Source of the DNA: JANNMJ01 sp031426455
Lineage (GTDB): Bacteria; Bacteroidota; Bacteroidia; Cytophagales; Hymenobacteraceae
Length of the DNA stretch: 64,000 nucleotides
Reading direction: 5' to 3'
NCBI GenBank assembly: GCA_031426455.1
Contig: JANPLI010000043.1
Coordinates: forward strand, 33,343-97,342
Positions 1-7,947 of this stretch are shown here, in pieces. A program made the position numbers and the translations under genes. Each line of letters begins with the position of its first letter. Within the stretch, counting starts at the first letter, position 1. The notes under the pieces are model-generated. The model made no database searches. It worked only from the letters and a program-made list of their open reading frames with translations, and was not told the DNA's origin.

Positions 1-1118
1 TACAGGTAAAAATGCTTGTAGCCGTCGCGCTCCGACGACCAGACGAACCGCTTGCCGTCCCGCAGGTACGTCAGGTCGTTCGTCACTTCCACGTAAGCCT
101 TCGGGTCGGCTTCGGTCAGCACCACGCGGCTTTGGCCGGTGGTGGCGTCGCAGTGCAGCAGTTCCAGCTTGTTTTGCAGCCGGTTGAGGCGCTGCACCGC
201 CACGGTAGCGCCGCTTGAGGTCCACTTCATCCGGGGCAGGTATTGGTTGGTTTCCGGCCCCACGTCGAGCTTCACGGTCTTGTTGCTCACCAGGTCGAAG
301 ACGCTGACGCCCACCGCCGAATTGATCTCGCCGGCTTTCGGATACTTGTACTCGTAGTTGTCGGGGTAGAGTTTACCCCACTTCTGCATATTGTACTGCG
401 GCACCCGGCTTTCGTCGAACGTGTAATAGGCCAGCCGGGCGCCGTCGGGGCTCCAGGCGAAGCCGATGGCGAACTCGAATTCCTCCTCATAAACCCAGTC
501 GAGGGCGCCGTTGATGCGCTGGTTCACCACGCCGTCTTCGGTCACGCGGTGTTCCTGGCCGGAAGTCACATCCACGTAAAAGAGGTTGTTCTGGCGCACG
601 AAGGCCACGCGGTCGCCATCCGGCGAAAAGGCGGCGTACTGCTGTTTGCCGCCCTTGCTCAGGGGCATTAGCTTCTTGGTTTTCAGGTCGTACAGGAAAT
701 ACTCGGCCTTATTGGAGCGTCGGTAGATCGGCTCCAGCGCGGTGGCCAGCAGGAGCTTGGTTTCGTCCGCCGAAAACGCGTACTCGTCCACTTCGAGCAG
801 CCCGGCCGGGCCGGCGCGCAGGCTCTCGCCGGTCACCACGGTGCCCACGGGCTGGCCGGTGGCTATGTCGAAACGCACAATGTCCTGCACCTGGGGGTTA
901 CCGGCCGCGGGTACCAGCGAGGTGTAATGCCGGCCGTCTTTCAGCCACTGGACGCCTTCCACGGAAGCCGGAAAGAAGTCGCGTTTGGCCCAGATATCTT
1001 CCAGCGTCAGGTCGCGTTTTTGCTGCGCGTGGGCAGCTGAAACAAACAGCAGGCAGCTCAGCGCAGCCCACAGCAGCAACGGTGCGCGACGTGGCGCGGC
1101 GATTCGGAAAGCAGTCAT
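1..1118 (-). CDS. Dipeptidyl peptidase IV-like S9 serine peptidase (N-terminal part, runs off window)
   Basis: About 372 codons are visible; the gene continues beyond the left edge, so the catalytic hydrolase domain is not seen. Translation from the ATG at 1116-1118 gives a signal peptide (hydrophobic LLLWAALSCLLFV then SAAHAQ), followed by the beta-propeller domain of the DPP IV family. The motif DWVYEEEF at about residues 206-213 matches the conserved double-glutamate segment that holds the substrate N-terminus in DPP IV (family S9B). The protein should be exported and cleave X-Pro or X-Ala dipeptides from peptide N-termini in the periplasm. It is upstream of nothing else visible on its strand, and pheT lies behind it. 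Family assignment is strong; exact specificity is inferred. Confidence 0.88.
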   Translation of the reverse strand, partial: MTAFRIAAPRRAPLLLWAALSCLLFVSAAHAQQKRDLTLEDIWAKRDFFPASVEGVQWLKDGRHYTSLVPAAGNPQVQDIVRFDIATGQPVGTVVTGESLRAGPAGLLEVDEYAFSADETKLLLATALEPIYRRSNKAEYFLYDLKTKKLMPLSKGGKQQYAAFSPDGDRVAFVRQNNLFYVDVTSGQEHRVTEDGVVNQRINGALDWVYEEEFEFAIGFAWSPDGARLAYYTFDESRVPQYNMQKWGKLYPDNYEYKYPKAGEINSAVGVSVFDLVSNKTVKLDVGPETNQYLPRMKWTSSGATVAVQRLNRLQNKLELLHCDATTGQSRVVLTEADPKAYVEVTNDLTYLRDGKRFVWSSERDGYKHFYL

Positions 1119-1293
1119 CAGCAGAGAAAAGACGTGAAGCCGCGCGCGGGTTGGGCGGCAGCTCAAAAGTTGCCCGACGTACCCGGCGGGTTGCATCGGC
1201 CCAGCGTGTCGGGCAAGTTGCGTTTGTGGCTGGTATGCATCGTTAAACTGCGGGCGGCAGCCGAAAGGCCATACGGCCACCAATGCCCCGACA

Positions 1294-1398
1294 TCCAATA
1301 CCCAATCTGCCACTCGCCCTCGTCGCTTCGCGACTGGGTTGCTACGGGCGTGTTCCTTCAAGACTCAGGATCAGACTCACACTCGCCCCTGGCTACAC
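1294..1398. repeat. Dispersed repeat copy A (7-nt array plus GTCGC-TTC-GCGAC hairpin module)
   Basis: The 285-bp gap between the peptidase start and the pheT stop holds this element. It begins with heptamer-like units (CCAATAC, CCAATCT) and continues into CGCCCTCGTCGCTTCGCGAC, GGGTTGCT and, after an insert, CCCCTGGCTACAC. The same modules in the same order occur at 9429-9493, beside the 3' end of truA. The GTCGC/GCGAC arms can form a small hairpin. No coding potential is apparent. Confidence 0.6.
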
Positions 1399-1403
1399 AG
1401 TGC

Positions 1404-3941
1404 CTACCGCCGCACCACGGCGCCTACCTGCTTTTCCAGTTGCTGCATCAGGCGGGCCATCGTGCCATCGATCACCTTTTCCGTCAGCGTCTGCTCGGTA
1501 TCCTGTAGCGTAAAGGCGACGGCCACGGCTTTTTTGCCGGTTTCCAGGCGGTCGCCCTCGTACACGTCGAACACCTGCAGGTCGCGCAGCAGCTTACGCT
1601 CGGTGCGGCGGGCTACGGCGGCGATTTCAGCGAAGGTTACGGCCCGGTCCACTACCAGCGAGAGGTCGCGGCGCACCTCCGGAAAACGCGGCAGCTCGCG
1701 CATCGTCACGGCGGCGGCGTAAGGTTTCACCAGCCCGGGCCAGTCGATTTCAGCCCACCAGACGGGCTGCTCCACGTCGAATTTCTTCGCCTGCCGGGCA
1801 TCCAGCAGGCCCAGCGTGGCCAGCGCCGGCTGATTGGGCGCGCGGTGCAGCGTCATGCCGCCGGTCAGGTAAGCGTGGTCAGCGGGCAGCACCTGCTGAA
1901 CGGGGTCGGGCAGGCCGAGGCGGCGCAGCACGTCCAGCACAGCGCTGGCCAGGTCTGGGAACGCCACGGGTTCGGCCTTGCGCAGCCAGTTTTCGGCCTC
2001 GCGCCGGCCCGTCAGCACCAGCAGCAGGGTTTCGGCCTCCACCGTTTTGCCGCTCGACTTCCGCTGATAGGTGCGGCCGAACTCGAAGAGCTTCAGGTCG
2101 GGCTGCCGGCGGTTGAGGTTGCGCCGCAGCACGTCGAGCACGGGCGGCAGCAGCGTGGGTCGCAGGATGTTCAGCTCGGCGGAGTTGAAGTTCTGGATCC
2201 GAACGAGCGTTTCGTTTCTGGTTGTTGGTTGTTCGTTTTTAGTTGTTTGTTGTTCGTCGGCTGCCGCTTGCGACTGACTGCCAACAGCTTCATAGTGCCC
2301 GCTCCAGGTCAGCGACGAGGTGATGATTTCGTGGAACCCGCGTCCGGCCAGTAGCTGGCCCACGGCGGTGCGGAGCGCCTCCGGGTCGGGGCGCGGCGTG
2401 GGCGACACGAACGGCGCCGATGCAAACGCCGGCAGCGGCACATTATCGAGGCCGTAGATGCGCAGCAGGTCTTCCACCACGTCGGCTTCGCGGGTCACGT
2501 CCACGCGGTAGGCGGGCACGTGCAGGGTCCAGCGGTCGGCCGTTTCATTGGCGATTTCGATCTCCAGCGCATCCAGAATCTGCCGCATCCGCGCCTCCCC
2601 CAGCTCGTGGCCGATCAGGCGCGTGGCCCGGGCGGGGCTGAACGACACCACGTGCGGACCGATGGGCGCCGGGTAATGATCCTGAAAATCAGCCCCGATT
2701 TGCCCGCCTGCTACTTCCAGCAGCAGGTGCGCGGCGCGGCGCAGGGCCACCAGTACGGCGTTGGGGTCGGTGCCGCGCTCGTTGCGGAACGACGAATCCG
2801 TTTTCAGCCCGTGCCGCTGCGACGCCCGCCGGACGGTGGTAGGGTCGAAATAAGCAGCTTCCAGAAACACGTTCGTTGTGGTGGCCGAAACCGCCGCCCG
2901 CTGCCCGCCGAACACGCCCGCCAGCACCAGTGGCCCGGCCGTATCGGCAATCACCAGGTCGTCCGGATGCAGGGTGCGGGTCACACCGTCTAGCGTGGTG
3001 AAGGCAACCGCTTCGCCGGTCCGGCGCACGGTCAGTTGGTGGTCGGCAATCTTGTCGGCGTCAAAGGCGTGCAGCGGCTGGCCAAGCTCGTGGAGGACGT
3101 AGTTCGTCGCGTCCACCACGTTATTGATCGGGCCGACGCCGATGGCGCGCAGCCGCCGCTGCAACCACTCCGGCGACGGGCCGACCGTCACGCCAAGCAC
3201 GCTTACGCCCGCGTAGCGCGGTGCGGCAGCGGGATCGGCCACCTCGACGCGGACGGAGTGACTGATTGACTGAGTAGCTGAGTGGCTGATTGACTGCTTG
3301 ATATCCGCTATCGCTGGCCACTGAATCTCGGCTGGTTCGGGGGCCAGCAGGGCGCGCAGGTCGCGGGCGACGCCCAGGTGCGAGGCGGCGTCGGCGCGGT
3401 TCGGGGTCAGGCCGATTTCGAGGACCTCTTCGGCTTCCAGCTGAAAATACTGCGCGGCCGGGGTGCCGTCGGGCAGGTGGTCGGCGTCGGTCAGCACCAG
3501 AATGCCCGCGTGGCTGGTGCCCAGGCCTAGTTCGTCTTCGGCGCAGATCATTCCTTCGGAAGCCTGCCCCCGGATCTTCGATTTTTTGATGACCAGCGGC
3601 GCGTCCCCGCCCGTGGGGTGCAGTTCGGCACCTTCCAGCGCCACGACCACGCGCTGGCCCGCCGCCACGTTGGGCGCGCCGCAGACGATGGCCCGCACGT
3701 CGGTGGCGGAGTTTGGGCCCACCTGCACGGTTGTCAGTCGGAGGCGGTCGGCATCGGGGTGCGGTATGCACGTCAGCACGGTGCCCAGTACTACTTGGCG
3801 CAGCCCGCCGGGTACGCGCTCGATGGTTTCGAGGCCCTCGACTTCCAGCCCCCCGGCTGTAAGACGGGCGCTGAGGTCGGCGGCGGAAAGGGCAGCGGCG
3901 GCGGGCAGCAATTCGCGCAGCCAGGCAAGGGAAAGACGCAT
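1404..3941 (-). CDS. pheT: Phenylalanine--tRNA ligase beta subunit
   Basis: 845 residues from the ATG at 3939-3941 (start MRLSLAWLREL; an in-frame ATG 13 codons upstream lacks homology). PheT pairs with PheS to charge tRNA-Phe. Order of domains: N-terminal segment, EMAP-like tRNA-binding domain (about residues 40-155), B3/B4 editing domain, B5, class II-like core and the C-terminal FDX-ACB anticodon-binding domain (ending VGAVVRR). Two low-complexity inserts are odd: SISHSATQSISHS near residue 215-228, encoded by an 8-nt tandem array, and EQQTTKNEQPTTRNE near 562-576, encoded by a 7-nt tandem array. Both keep the frame and lie between conserved blocks. pheS is not in the window. Confidence 0.96.
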   Translation of the reverse strand: MRLSLAWLRELLPAAAALSAADLSARLTAGGLEVEGLETIERVPGGLRQVVLGTVLTCIPHPDADRLRLTTVQVGPNSATDVRAIVCGAPNVAAGQRVVVALEGAELHPTGGDAPLVIKKSKIRGQASEGMICAEDELGLGTSHAGILVLTDADHLPDGTPAAQYFQLEAEEVLEIGLTPNRADAASHLGVARDLRALLAPEPAEIQWPAIADIKQSISHSATQSISHSVRVEVADPAAAPRYAGVSVLGVTVGPSPEWLQRRLRAIGVGPINNVVDATNYVLHELGQPLHAFDADKIADHQLTVRRTGEAVAFTTLDGVTRTLHPDDLVIADTAGPLVLAGVFGGQRAAVSATTTNVFLEAAYFDPTTVRRASQRHGLKTDSSFRNERGTDPNAVLVALRRAAHLLLEVAGGQIGADFQDHYPAPIGPHVVSFSPARATRLIGHELGEARMRQILDALEIEIANETADRWTLHVPAYRVDVTREADVVEDLLRIYGLDNVPLPAFASAPFVSPTPRPDPEALRTAVGQLLAGRGFHEIITSSLTWSGHYEAVGSQSQAAADEQQTTKNEQPTTRNETLVRIQNFNSAELNILRPTLLPPVLDVLRRNLNRRQPDLKLFEFGRTYQRKSSGKTVEAETLLLVLTGRREAENWLRKAEPVAFPDLASAVLDVLRRLGLPDPVQQVLPADHAYLTGGMTLHRAPNQPALATLGLLDARQAKKFDVEQPVWWAEIDWPGLVKPYAAAVTMRELPRFPEVRRDLSLVVDRAVTFAEIAAVARRTERKLLRDLQVFDVYEGDRLETGKKAVAVAFTLQDTEQTLTEKVIDGTMARLMQQLEKQVGAVVRR
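2214..2255 (-). repeat. Heptamer tandem array inside pheT
   Basis: Six consecutive 7-nt units of the form GTTGTTN (coding strand NAACAAC), imperfect. Three units make 21 nt, which translates as a 7-residue repeat (EQQTTKN, EQPTTRN) without shifting the frame. The same heptamer family is found outside genes at 10279-10318 between asnS and truA. Confidence 0.85.
3257..3296 (-). repeat. Octamer tandem array inside pheT
   Basis: Five 8-nt units (AGTGACTG, ATTGACTG, AGTAGCTG, AGTGGCTG, ATTGACTG). Three units equal 24 nt and translate as the 8-residue periodic stretch QSISHSAT/QSISHSVR. The unit is the reverse complement of CAGTCACT, the unit of the intergenic arrays at 29564-29595 and 36081-36149. 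Confidence 0.85.
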
Positions 3942-4071
3942 CGGGGCAGAAAAATCAGGCTGGCAGCGGGCCAGCAGCAAGCCGCAAAAGTACGGCCCGC
4001 CAATGAGGCGCCGCCCGGCGTAACCCAGGGCAGCAGCAGCGCGTAGGTTTACCCCTCCGTTATTCCTACTT

Positions 4072-4278
4072 ATGCAACCCTACGAAGCTCCCGCCGCCAC
4101 CGCTTTTATGCCCGTGTCGAGCAAACACGAGGCGCTGATCTATCAGCATCGCCCCGCTGACGCTACCGCTGCCTCGCCCGCGACAACAGTAGTCGAGGAG
4201 CGCCGCCTGGCGCCTGTGCCCGTGAAAGGTCAGCCCTGGGTAGCGCAACCCGGCGCCCGCCGCGACCGCTGGGTGTAG
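4072..4278 (+). CDS. Small proline/alanine-rich hypothetical protein
   Basis: A 68-codon ORF starting at ATG 4072 in the gap between pheT and the convergent gene ending at 4285. It has no signal peptide, no membrane segment and no recognised motif; composition is Ala, Pro, Val and Arg rich. It fits neatly between its neighbours (7 bp before the next gene end), which favours a real gene, but GC-rich DNA makes chance ORFs of this size common. I do not recognise the product. Confidence 0.4.
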   Translation: MQPYEAPAATAFMPVSSKHEALIYQHRPADATAASPATTVVEERRLAPVPVKGQPWVAQPGARRDRWV

Positions 4279-4284
4279 CTCGCT

Positions 4285-4680
4285 TTATACGTTCAGCAGC
4301 CAGTTGCGCGCCGTCTCGAAGTCGTCGAATGTCGCTATGATAGGGCCGGAGGTAGGTGTAAAACTCAGCGTCAGGTCCGTGGAGCGCCGGCTGTACAGGT
4401 TCGGTGAATAGACCCAGGCGAAGTACTGGAGGCCGGCCGCTGCCATTTGTGGAAACCAGACCGTGCCGCCCCAGTTGGCGGCGTCGGCCCAGATGCTGGT
4501 CACGCGCCGATTGTCGTTGAGTACTTTATGCGTGCGCTGCTCGCTCAGATAGCGCAGCATTTCCAACGCCCCCCACTGCACCGACTCGAAAGTTTGGTCA
4601 TCTTTCCAGTCCACGTATAGCCAATCGTGGCGGTGGTCGAAATAGATATCCAGGTTGGGGTGGGCGAGCAACTGATGCAT
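4285..4680 (-). CDS. Hypothetical STAS/SpoIIAA-like small protein (paralogue 1)
   Basis: 131 residues, cytosolic, no signal peptide. The pattern of a short beta strand with an aromatic-rich segment (YFDHRHDWLYVDWKD), a central region NDNRRVTSIWADAANW, then TVWFPQMAAAGLQYFAWV and a C-terminal segment FDDFETARNWL resembles small SpoIIAA/STAS-fold proteins common in Hymenobacter-like genomes. The neighbouring gene at 4796-5224 has the same layout (NxLLMRTIRPIDQDW, ETWFPEFARLGVKRLAVV, FSDILQARQW), so the two are tandem paralogues. Function is unknown; the fold call is by pattern only. Confidence 0.7.
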   Translation of the reverse strand: MHQLLAHPNLDIYFDHRHDWLYVDWKDDQTFESVQWGALEMLRYLSEQRTHKVLNDNRRVTSIWADAANWGGTVWFPQMAAAGLQYFAWVYSPNLYSRRSTDLTLSFTPTSGPIIATFDDFETARNWLLNV

Positions 4681-4795
4681 CAGAAGGGGAAGAGAAGCGC
4701 CGCGCGGCGAGCCGTAAAGTGCGGGCGTTTACGCGAAATAACCAGTGGGGATTTCGGAAAACGCATCGTTGCCGCTAAAAAACGGGGCACTTCGG

Positions 4796-5224
4796 CTACG
4801 AATGAATTTCCCCCAGCAGGTTGCTGGTCGTTTCTCCGGCCCATTGGCGCGCCTGTAAAATATCGGAAAAATACTGCGTGTCGAACGGGGTATGGGAGGT
4901 GGCACGCTGGAGGATATGGTCAACGCCCATCCGGTTCAGGGCATCTTTGGCCATCACCACGGCCAGCCGTTTGACGCCCAGGCGGGCAAATTCGGGAAAC
5001 CACGTTTCGTTCATCCAATCCTGATCAATGGGCCGGATCGTACGCATCAGCAGGTTGTTGCCGATCCAGCCACGTACCCCGTGGGCGCGGCCTAATGCTA
5101 ACGCCTCACGCAGCGACGAACGTAGCTCCTCAGAATTACAGAAGCCCAGCCACTCCGTTTCCAGTACAGCTCTGGCAGGGTCAAGGTGAATACGCAGATA
5201 AGGGGCGTCGAAAATAATGGGCAT
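4796..5224 (-). CDS. Hypothetical STAS/SpoIIAA-like small protein (paralogue 2)
   Basis: 142 residues from ATG 5224. It aligns by eye with the downstream gene: an acidic or aromatic N-terminal strand (LRIHLDPARAVLETEWLGF), an Asn-containing turn (WIGNNLLMRTIRP), a WFPEFARLG block and a C-terminal FSDILQARQWAGE block. The two genes lie 115 bp apart on the same strand and probably arose by duplication. No catalytic motif or membrane segment is visible. A signalling or sensory role is possible but not shown. Confidence 0.7.
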   Translation of the reverse strand: MPIIFDAPYLRIHLDPARAVLETEWLGFCNSEELRSSLREALALGRAHGVRGWIGNNLLMRTIRPIDQDWMNETWFPEFARLGVKRLAVVMAKDALNRMGVDHILQRATSHTPFDTQYFSDILQARQWAGETTSNLLGEIHS

Positions 5225-5457
5225 CGCGGAGGTAGCAGAAGTCGAACGACTAGCCGCAAAGTTAAATATGCAAAAAGTCTAGTATGTGAACTTGCTATTC
5301 CGGGTCAGGGCAAACGTATAAACCTCCTTCTTGCCCGCTTTCGCTTGCTATGCTCTGATGTCTTGATAGGCCTTTTGTCAGTCGAAAATCACCGGAAACT
5401 GCCCCGGCGAAGCAGCTTTTCGCCTTCGTTCGTTTACGCTGATGTGGGGCAAATGCC
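5225..5457. other. Intergenic gap with nothing recognised
   Basis: A 233-bp gap, more AT-rich than its surroundings, between the start of paralogue 2 and the stop of the FG-GAP protein. It probably carries the promoter for the paralogue pair (AT-rich stretch around 5255-5290). I see no RNA gene or repeat. Confidence 0.4.
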
Positions 5458-7839
5458 TCAGGGCTGCACCACCACCCGGCGGCTGGCCGTGCGCCCGCCA
5501 GTGCCGCTGGTTTGCACGACGTAAAGCCCGGGCGCCAGCCCGGCCACCGATACGCGCACGGGCCCCGCGCCAGAGGCGGTGCGAACGGCCCGGCCCAGGG
5601 CGTCGCGCAGTACGACGCTCACCGGGCCGGGCACGGCGAAGGTCACGGTTAGCTCCGTGGTGGCGGGGTTCGGAAACACGTCGAGCGCGGCCGGGGCCAT
5701 CAGGTTGACAGACAGTCCCGACACGCCGTCGGAGCGGTGGCGCAGCAGCCGGACGCCGCCGCCCAGCGTGCCTACCAGCAGTTCGGCGTAGCCGTCGCCG
5801 TCGAGGTCACCGGCCGTCGGCATCAAGCGCTGGCCCAGGTCCGCCGCGCCGAACCGCGTGGTGAGGGGGTCGCGGAGCAGGCGCTCCTGGGCCGGGGTGC
5901 CAACGGTGGGCGTTTGCAGCAGTTGGGGCCAGACACGCAGCTCGCCGTCATCGTCGGCGGTCAGGATTTCGGGCCGGCCGTCGGCGTCGAAATCGGCCAC
6001 GGTGGCGGTCACGCCCGACGGTAAAAGCCCCTGGAGCCGCCCGAAATTGCGGTCCTGAATCACGAAGGCCGTGTCCGGGGCGCCGCCCTGGTGGCGGAAG
6101 TAGTATAAGGCCCGGCCCACGCTCAGAATCAGGTCGCGCCGGCCGTCGCCGTCCACGTCGGTGAAAAGGGGCACCATCCGGTCGACCTGCACTTGGGCAG
6201 CGATCAGCGAGGAAAACGGCTTGCCATTCGCCACGGGCCAAACCGGCAGTTGCCCGGCTGGCGCGGTGTTCAGAAAATACAGAAGCGGTTGCGAGCCGAA
6301 GCCGTAGGGAGCGTCGGAAGTGGCGAGTACGAGGTCGAGCGAGCCGTTGCCGTCGAGGTCGGTGAGGGTGGGGCGCAGATTGCAGACGCCCTGGTTGGGC
6401 TGGCCGGGCGCGGCGAAGGAGAGCTGACTGAAACCACCGTAGTCGGCATTTTCGAGCCGGAAAACGGGGCGCGTCCGGGTGCCGGTGTTGCGGTAGAAGC
6501 GGAGCCGGCCGCGCCGCTCGGTCAGGCCCGACGGCGAGCTGGCGGCGGGCGCAAAGTCGCCGTTGTTACCGATCAGCAGGTCGAGGTCGCCGTCGCCGTC
6601 GAGGTCCGCCAGGGTAGGCGCGGCGTTTTCGCCAACTTCCAGCATCTCGCCCTGCAAAAAGTCGCGTGGGCCGGCCTGAAAAGCCCCATTGCCGGTGCCG
6701 GTATAAAGCACGGCGGTGGCGCGGGTGTCGAAGAGTTCGCGTGGGTCGGCGGTAATCTGCCGGACCCAGGGCGTGAGCAGTAGGTCGGGCCGGCCGTCGA
6801 AGGTGACGTCTTCGAGGAACGCGGCGGGGTCCTGGGGCACGTTGGCGGGCGCGCCGCCGGGCGTGGGCGTGAATTCCGCCTGAATGCCAGTCGACACGAA
6901 AAGCGGCGCGGCGCGGGTGCCGTCGTTGCGCAGCCGGGTCAGGGTGGCGCAGTATTCCTGCCCGATCAGCAAGTCGTTGTCGCCGTCCTGGTCGAAGTCC
7001 TGCAAGAGCAGCGTCTGGCCCGGAATGGCGTGCTGCACCGAGCCGGGGCGGCATTGCAGAGGCGGGACCACGTAAGCAAAGCAGGCGTTGGCGCCGCCGG
7101 TGCAGCGCGTAATGTCGCCGTAGTCGAGTTCCTGCCGGAAATGCGGCGTAGCGCCCGGTACGGCCGTGTTGCGGTACAGCACCAAGGTGGGCGCCGTACT
7201 GAAATCGGGGTTCAGAATGTCCACATCGCCGTCGCCGTCGGCATCGCCGATAGCCGGTTTGATGCCGCCGAGCGCCAGGGAAAGGACGGTGTCGCCGCCA
7301 CCCGCCAGAATGTCCTCGCGGAGTTTGTCGGTGACGTATTGCCACCGGAACGCCGGCCCGATGCCCACTCCGCCGGGCTGGCCCACGTTGCGCCAAAGGC
7401 CGCAGTACTGCGGCCCCCAGACGATCCAGAGGTCGGGCCGGCCGTCGCCGTCATAGTCGCGCAGCGTGACGAGCGTCGCGGGTTCCGATAGACTCTGCAA
7501 GGCTTCCGCGAAGGGTTTTTCGTAGGCTGGGGCGTGAAGCCAGCGGCGGCGCAGGGCACCGGGGCGGGCCAGGAAAGTCAGCACCCGCTGGGCGCTTTGG
7601 TCCCAGACGAGCAGGTCCGGGGTGCCGTCGCCGTCGAAGTCCATCTTCGCGAAAGCCGCTGAATTGAAGGCCCCGGCCCAGGGTTGGGGCAGCGAGTCGG
7701 CGCCCACCAGCACGGGAATATCCGTGGCCAGCTCAAAGCCAAACCGGCTGACGACCTGCCCGCGCGCCGTAGCGGCAGTCAGCAAGCCGACCGTCAGCAG
7801 GGAAAGGAGTAGCGTCAGGTGGCGGTTGCGTGTCATCAT
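5458..7839 (-). CDS. FG-GAP/VCBS repeat protein with T9SS type A sorting domain
   Basis: 793 residues. A signal peptide (LTLLLSLLTVGLLTAATARG) is followed by about ten calcium-binding-like repeats of the FG-GAP/VCBS type, for example DFDGDGTPDLL, DYDGDGRPDLW, DADGDGDVDIL, DLDGDGDLDLL, DVDGDGRRDLI and DLDGDGYAELL, spread over residues 65-700. The last 75 residues (VFPNPATTELTVTF through GLAPGLYVVQT) form a type A T9SS C-terminal domain. The protein should cross the outer membrane through the Por system and be surface-anchored or released. Its ligand is unknown; such beta-propellers often mediate adhesion. The gene stands alone, divergent from murF. Confidence 0.9.
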   Translation of the reverse strand: MMTRNRHLTLLLSLLTVGLLTAATARGQVVSRFGFELATDIPVLVGADSLPQPWAGAFNSAAFAKMDFDGDGTPDLLVWDQSAQRVLTFLARPGALRRRWLHAPAYEKPFAEALQSLSEPATLVTLRDYDGDGRPDLWIVWGPQYCGLWRNVGQPGGVGIGPAFRWQYVTDKLREDILAGGGDTVLSLALGGIKPAIGDADGDGDVDILNPDFSTAPTLVLYRNTAVPGATPHFRQELDYGDITRCTGGANACFAYVVPPLQCRPGSVQHAIPGQTLLLQDFDQDGDNDLLIGQEYCATLTRLRNDGTRAAPLFVSTGIQAEFTPTPGGAPANVPQDPAAFLEDVTFDGRPDLLLTPWVRQITADPRELFDTRATAVLYTGTGNGAFQAGPRDFLQGEMLEVGENAAPTLADLDGDGDLDLLIGNNGDFAPAASSPSGLTERRGRLRFYRNTGTRTRPVFRLENADYGGFSQLSFAAPGQPNQGVCNLRPTLTDLDGNGSLDLVLATSDAPYGFGSQPLLYFLNTAPAGQLPVWPVANGKPFSSLIAAQVQVDRMVPLFTDVDGDGRRDLILSVGRALYYFRHQGGAPDTAFVIQDRNFGRLQGLLPSGVTATVADFDADGRPEILTADDDGELRVWPQLLQTPTVGTPAQERLLRDPLTTRFGAADLGQRLMPTAGDLDGDGYAELLVGTLGGGVRLLRHRSDGVSGLSVNLMAPAALDVFPNPATTELTVTFAVPGPVSVVLRDALGRAVRTASGAGPVRVSVAGLAPGLYVVQTSGTGGRTASRRVVVQP

Positions 7840-7947
7840 ACCTGCAAGTTACCGCTGCCGCTGCGCTGGGAAAGGGCGCCGCCGGGTGGCAATGGCGGTG
7901 CGCGGCGGTTATTTTGCCCGCTGAACCGTTCTTCTCTTCGCCCGCCG

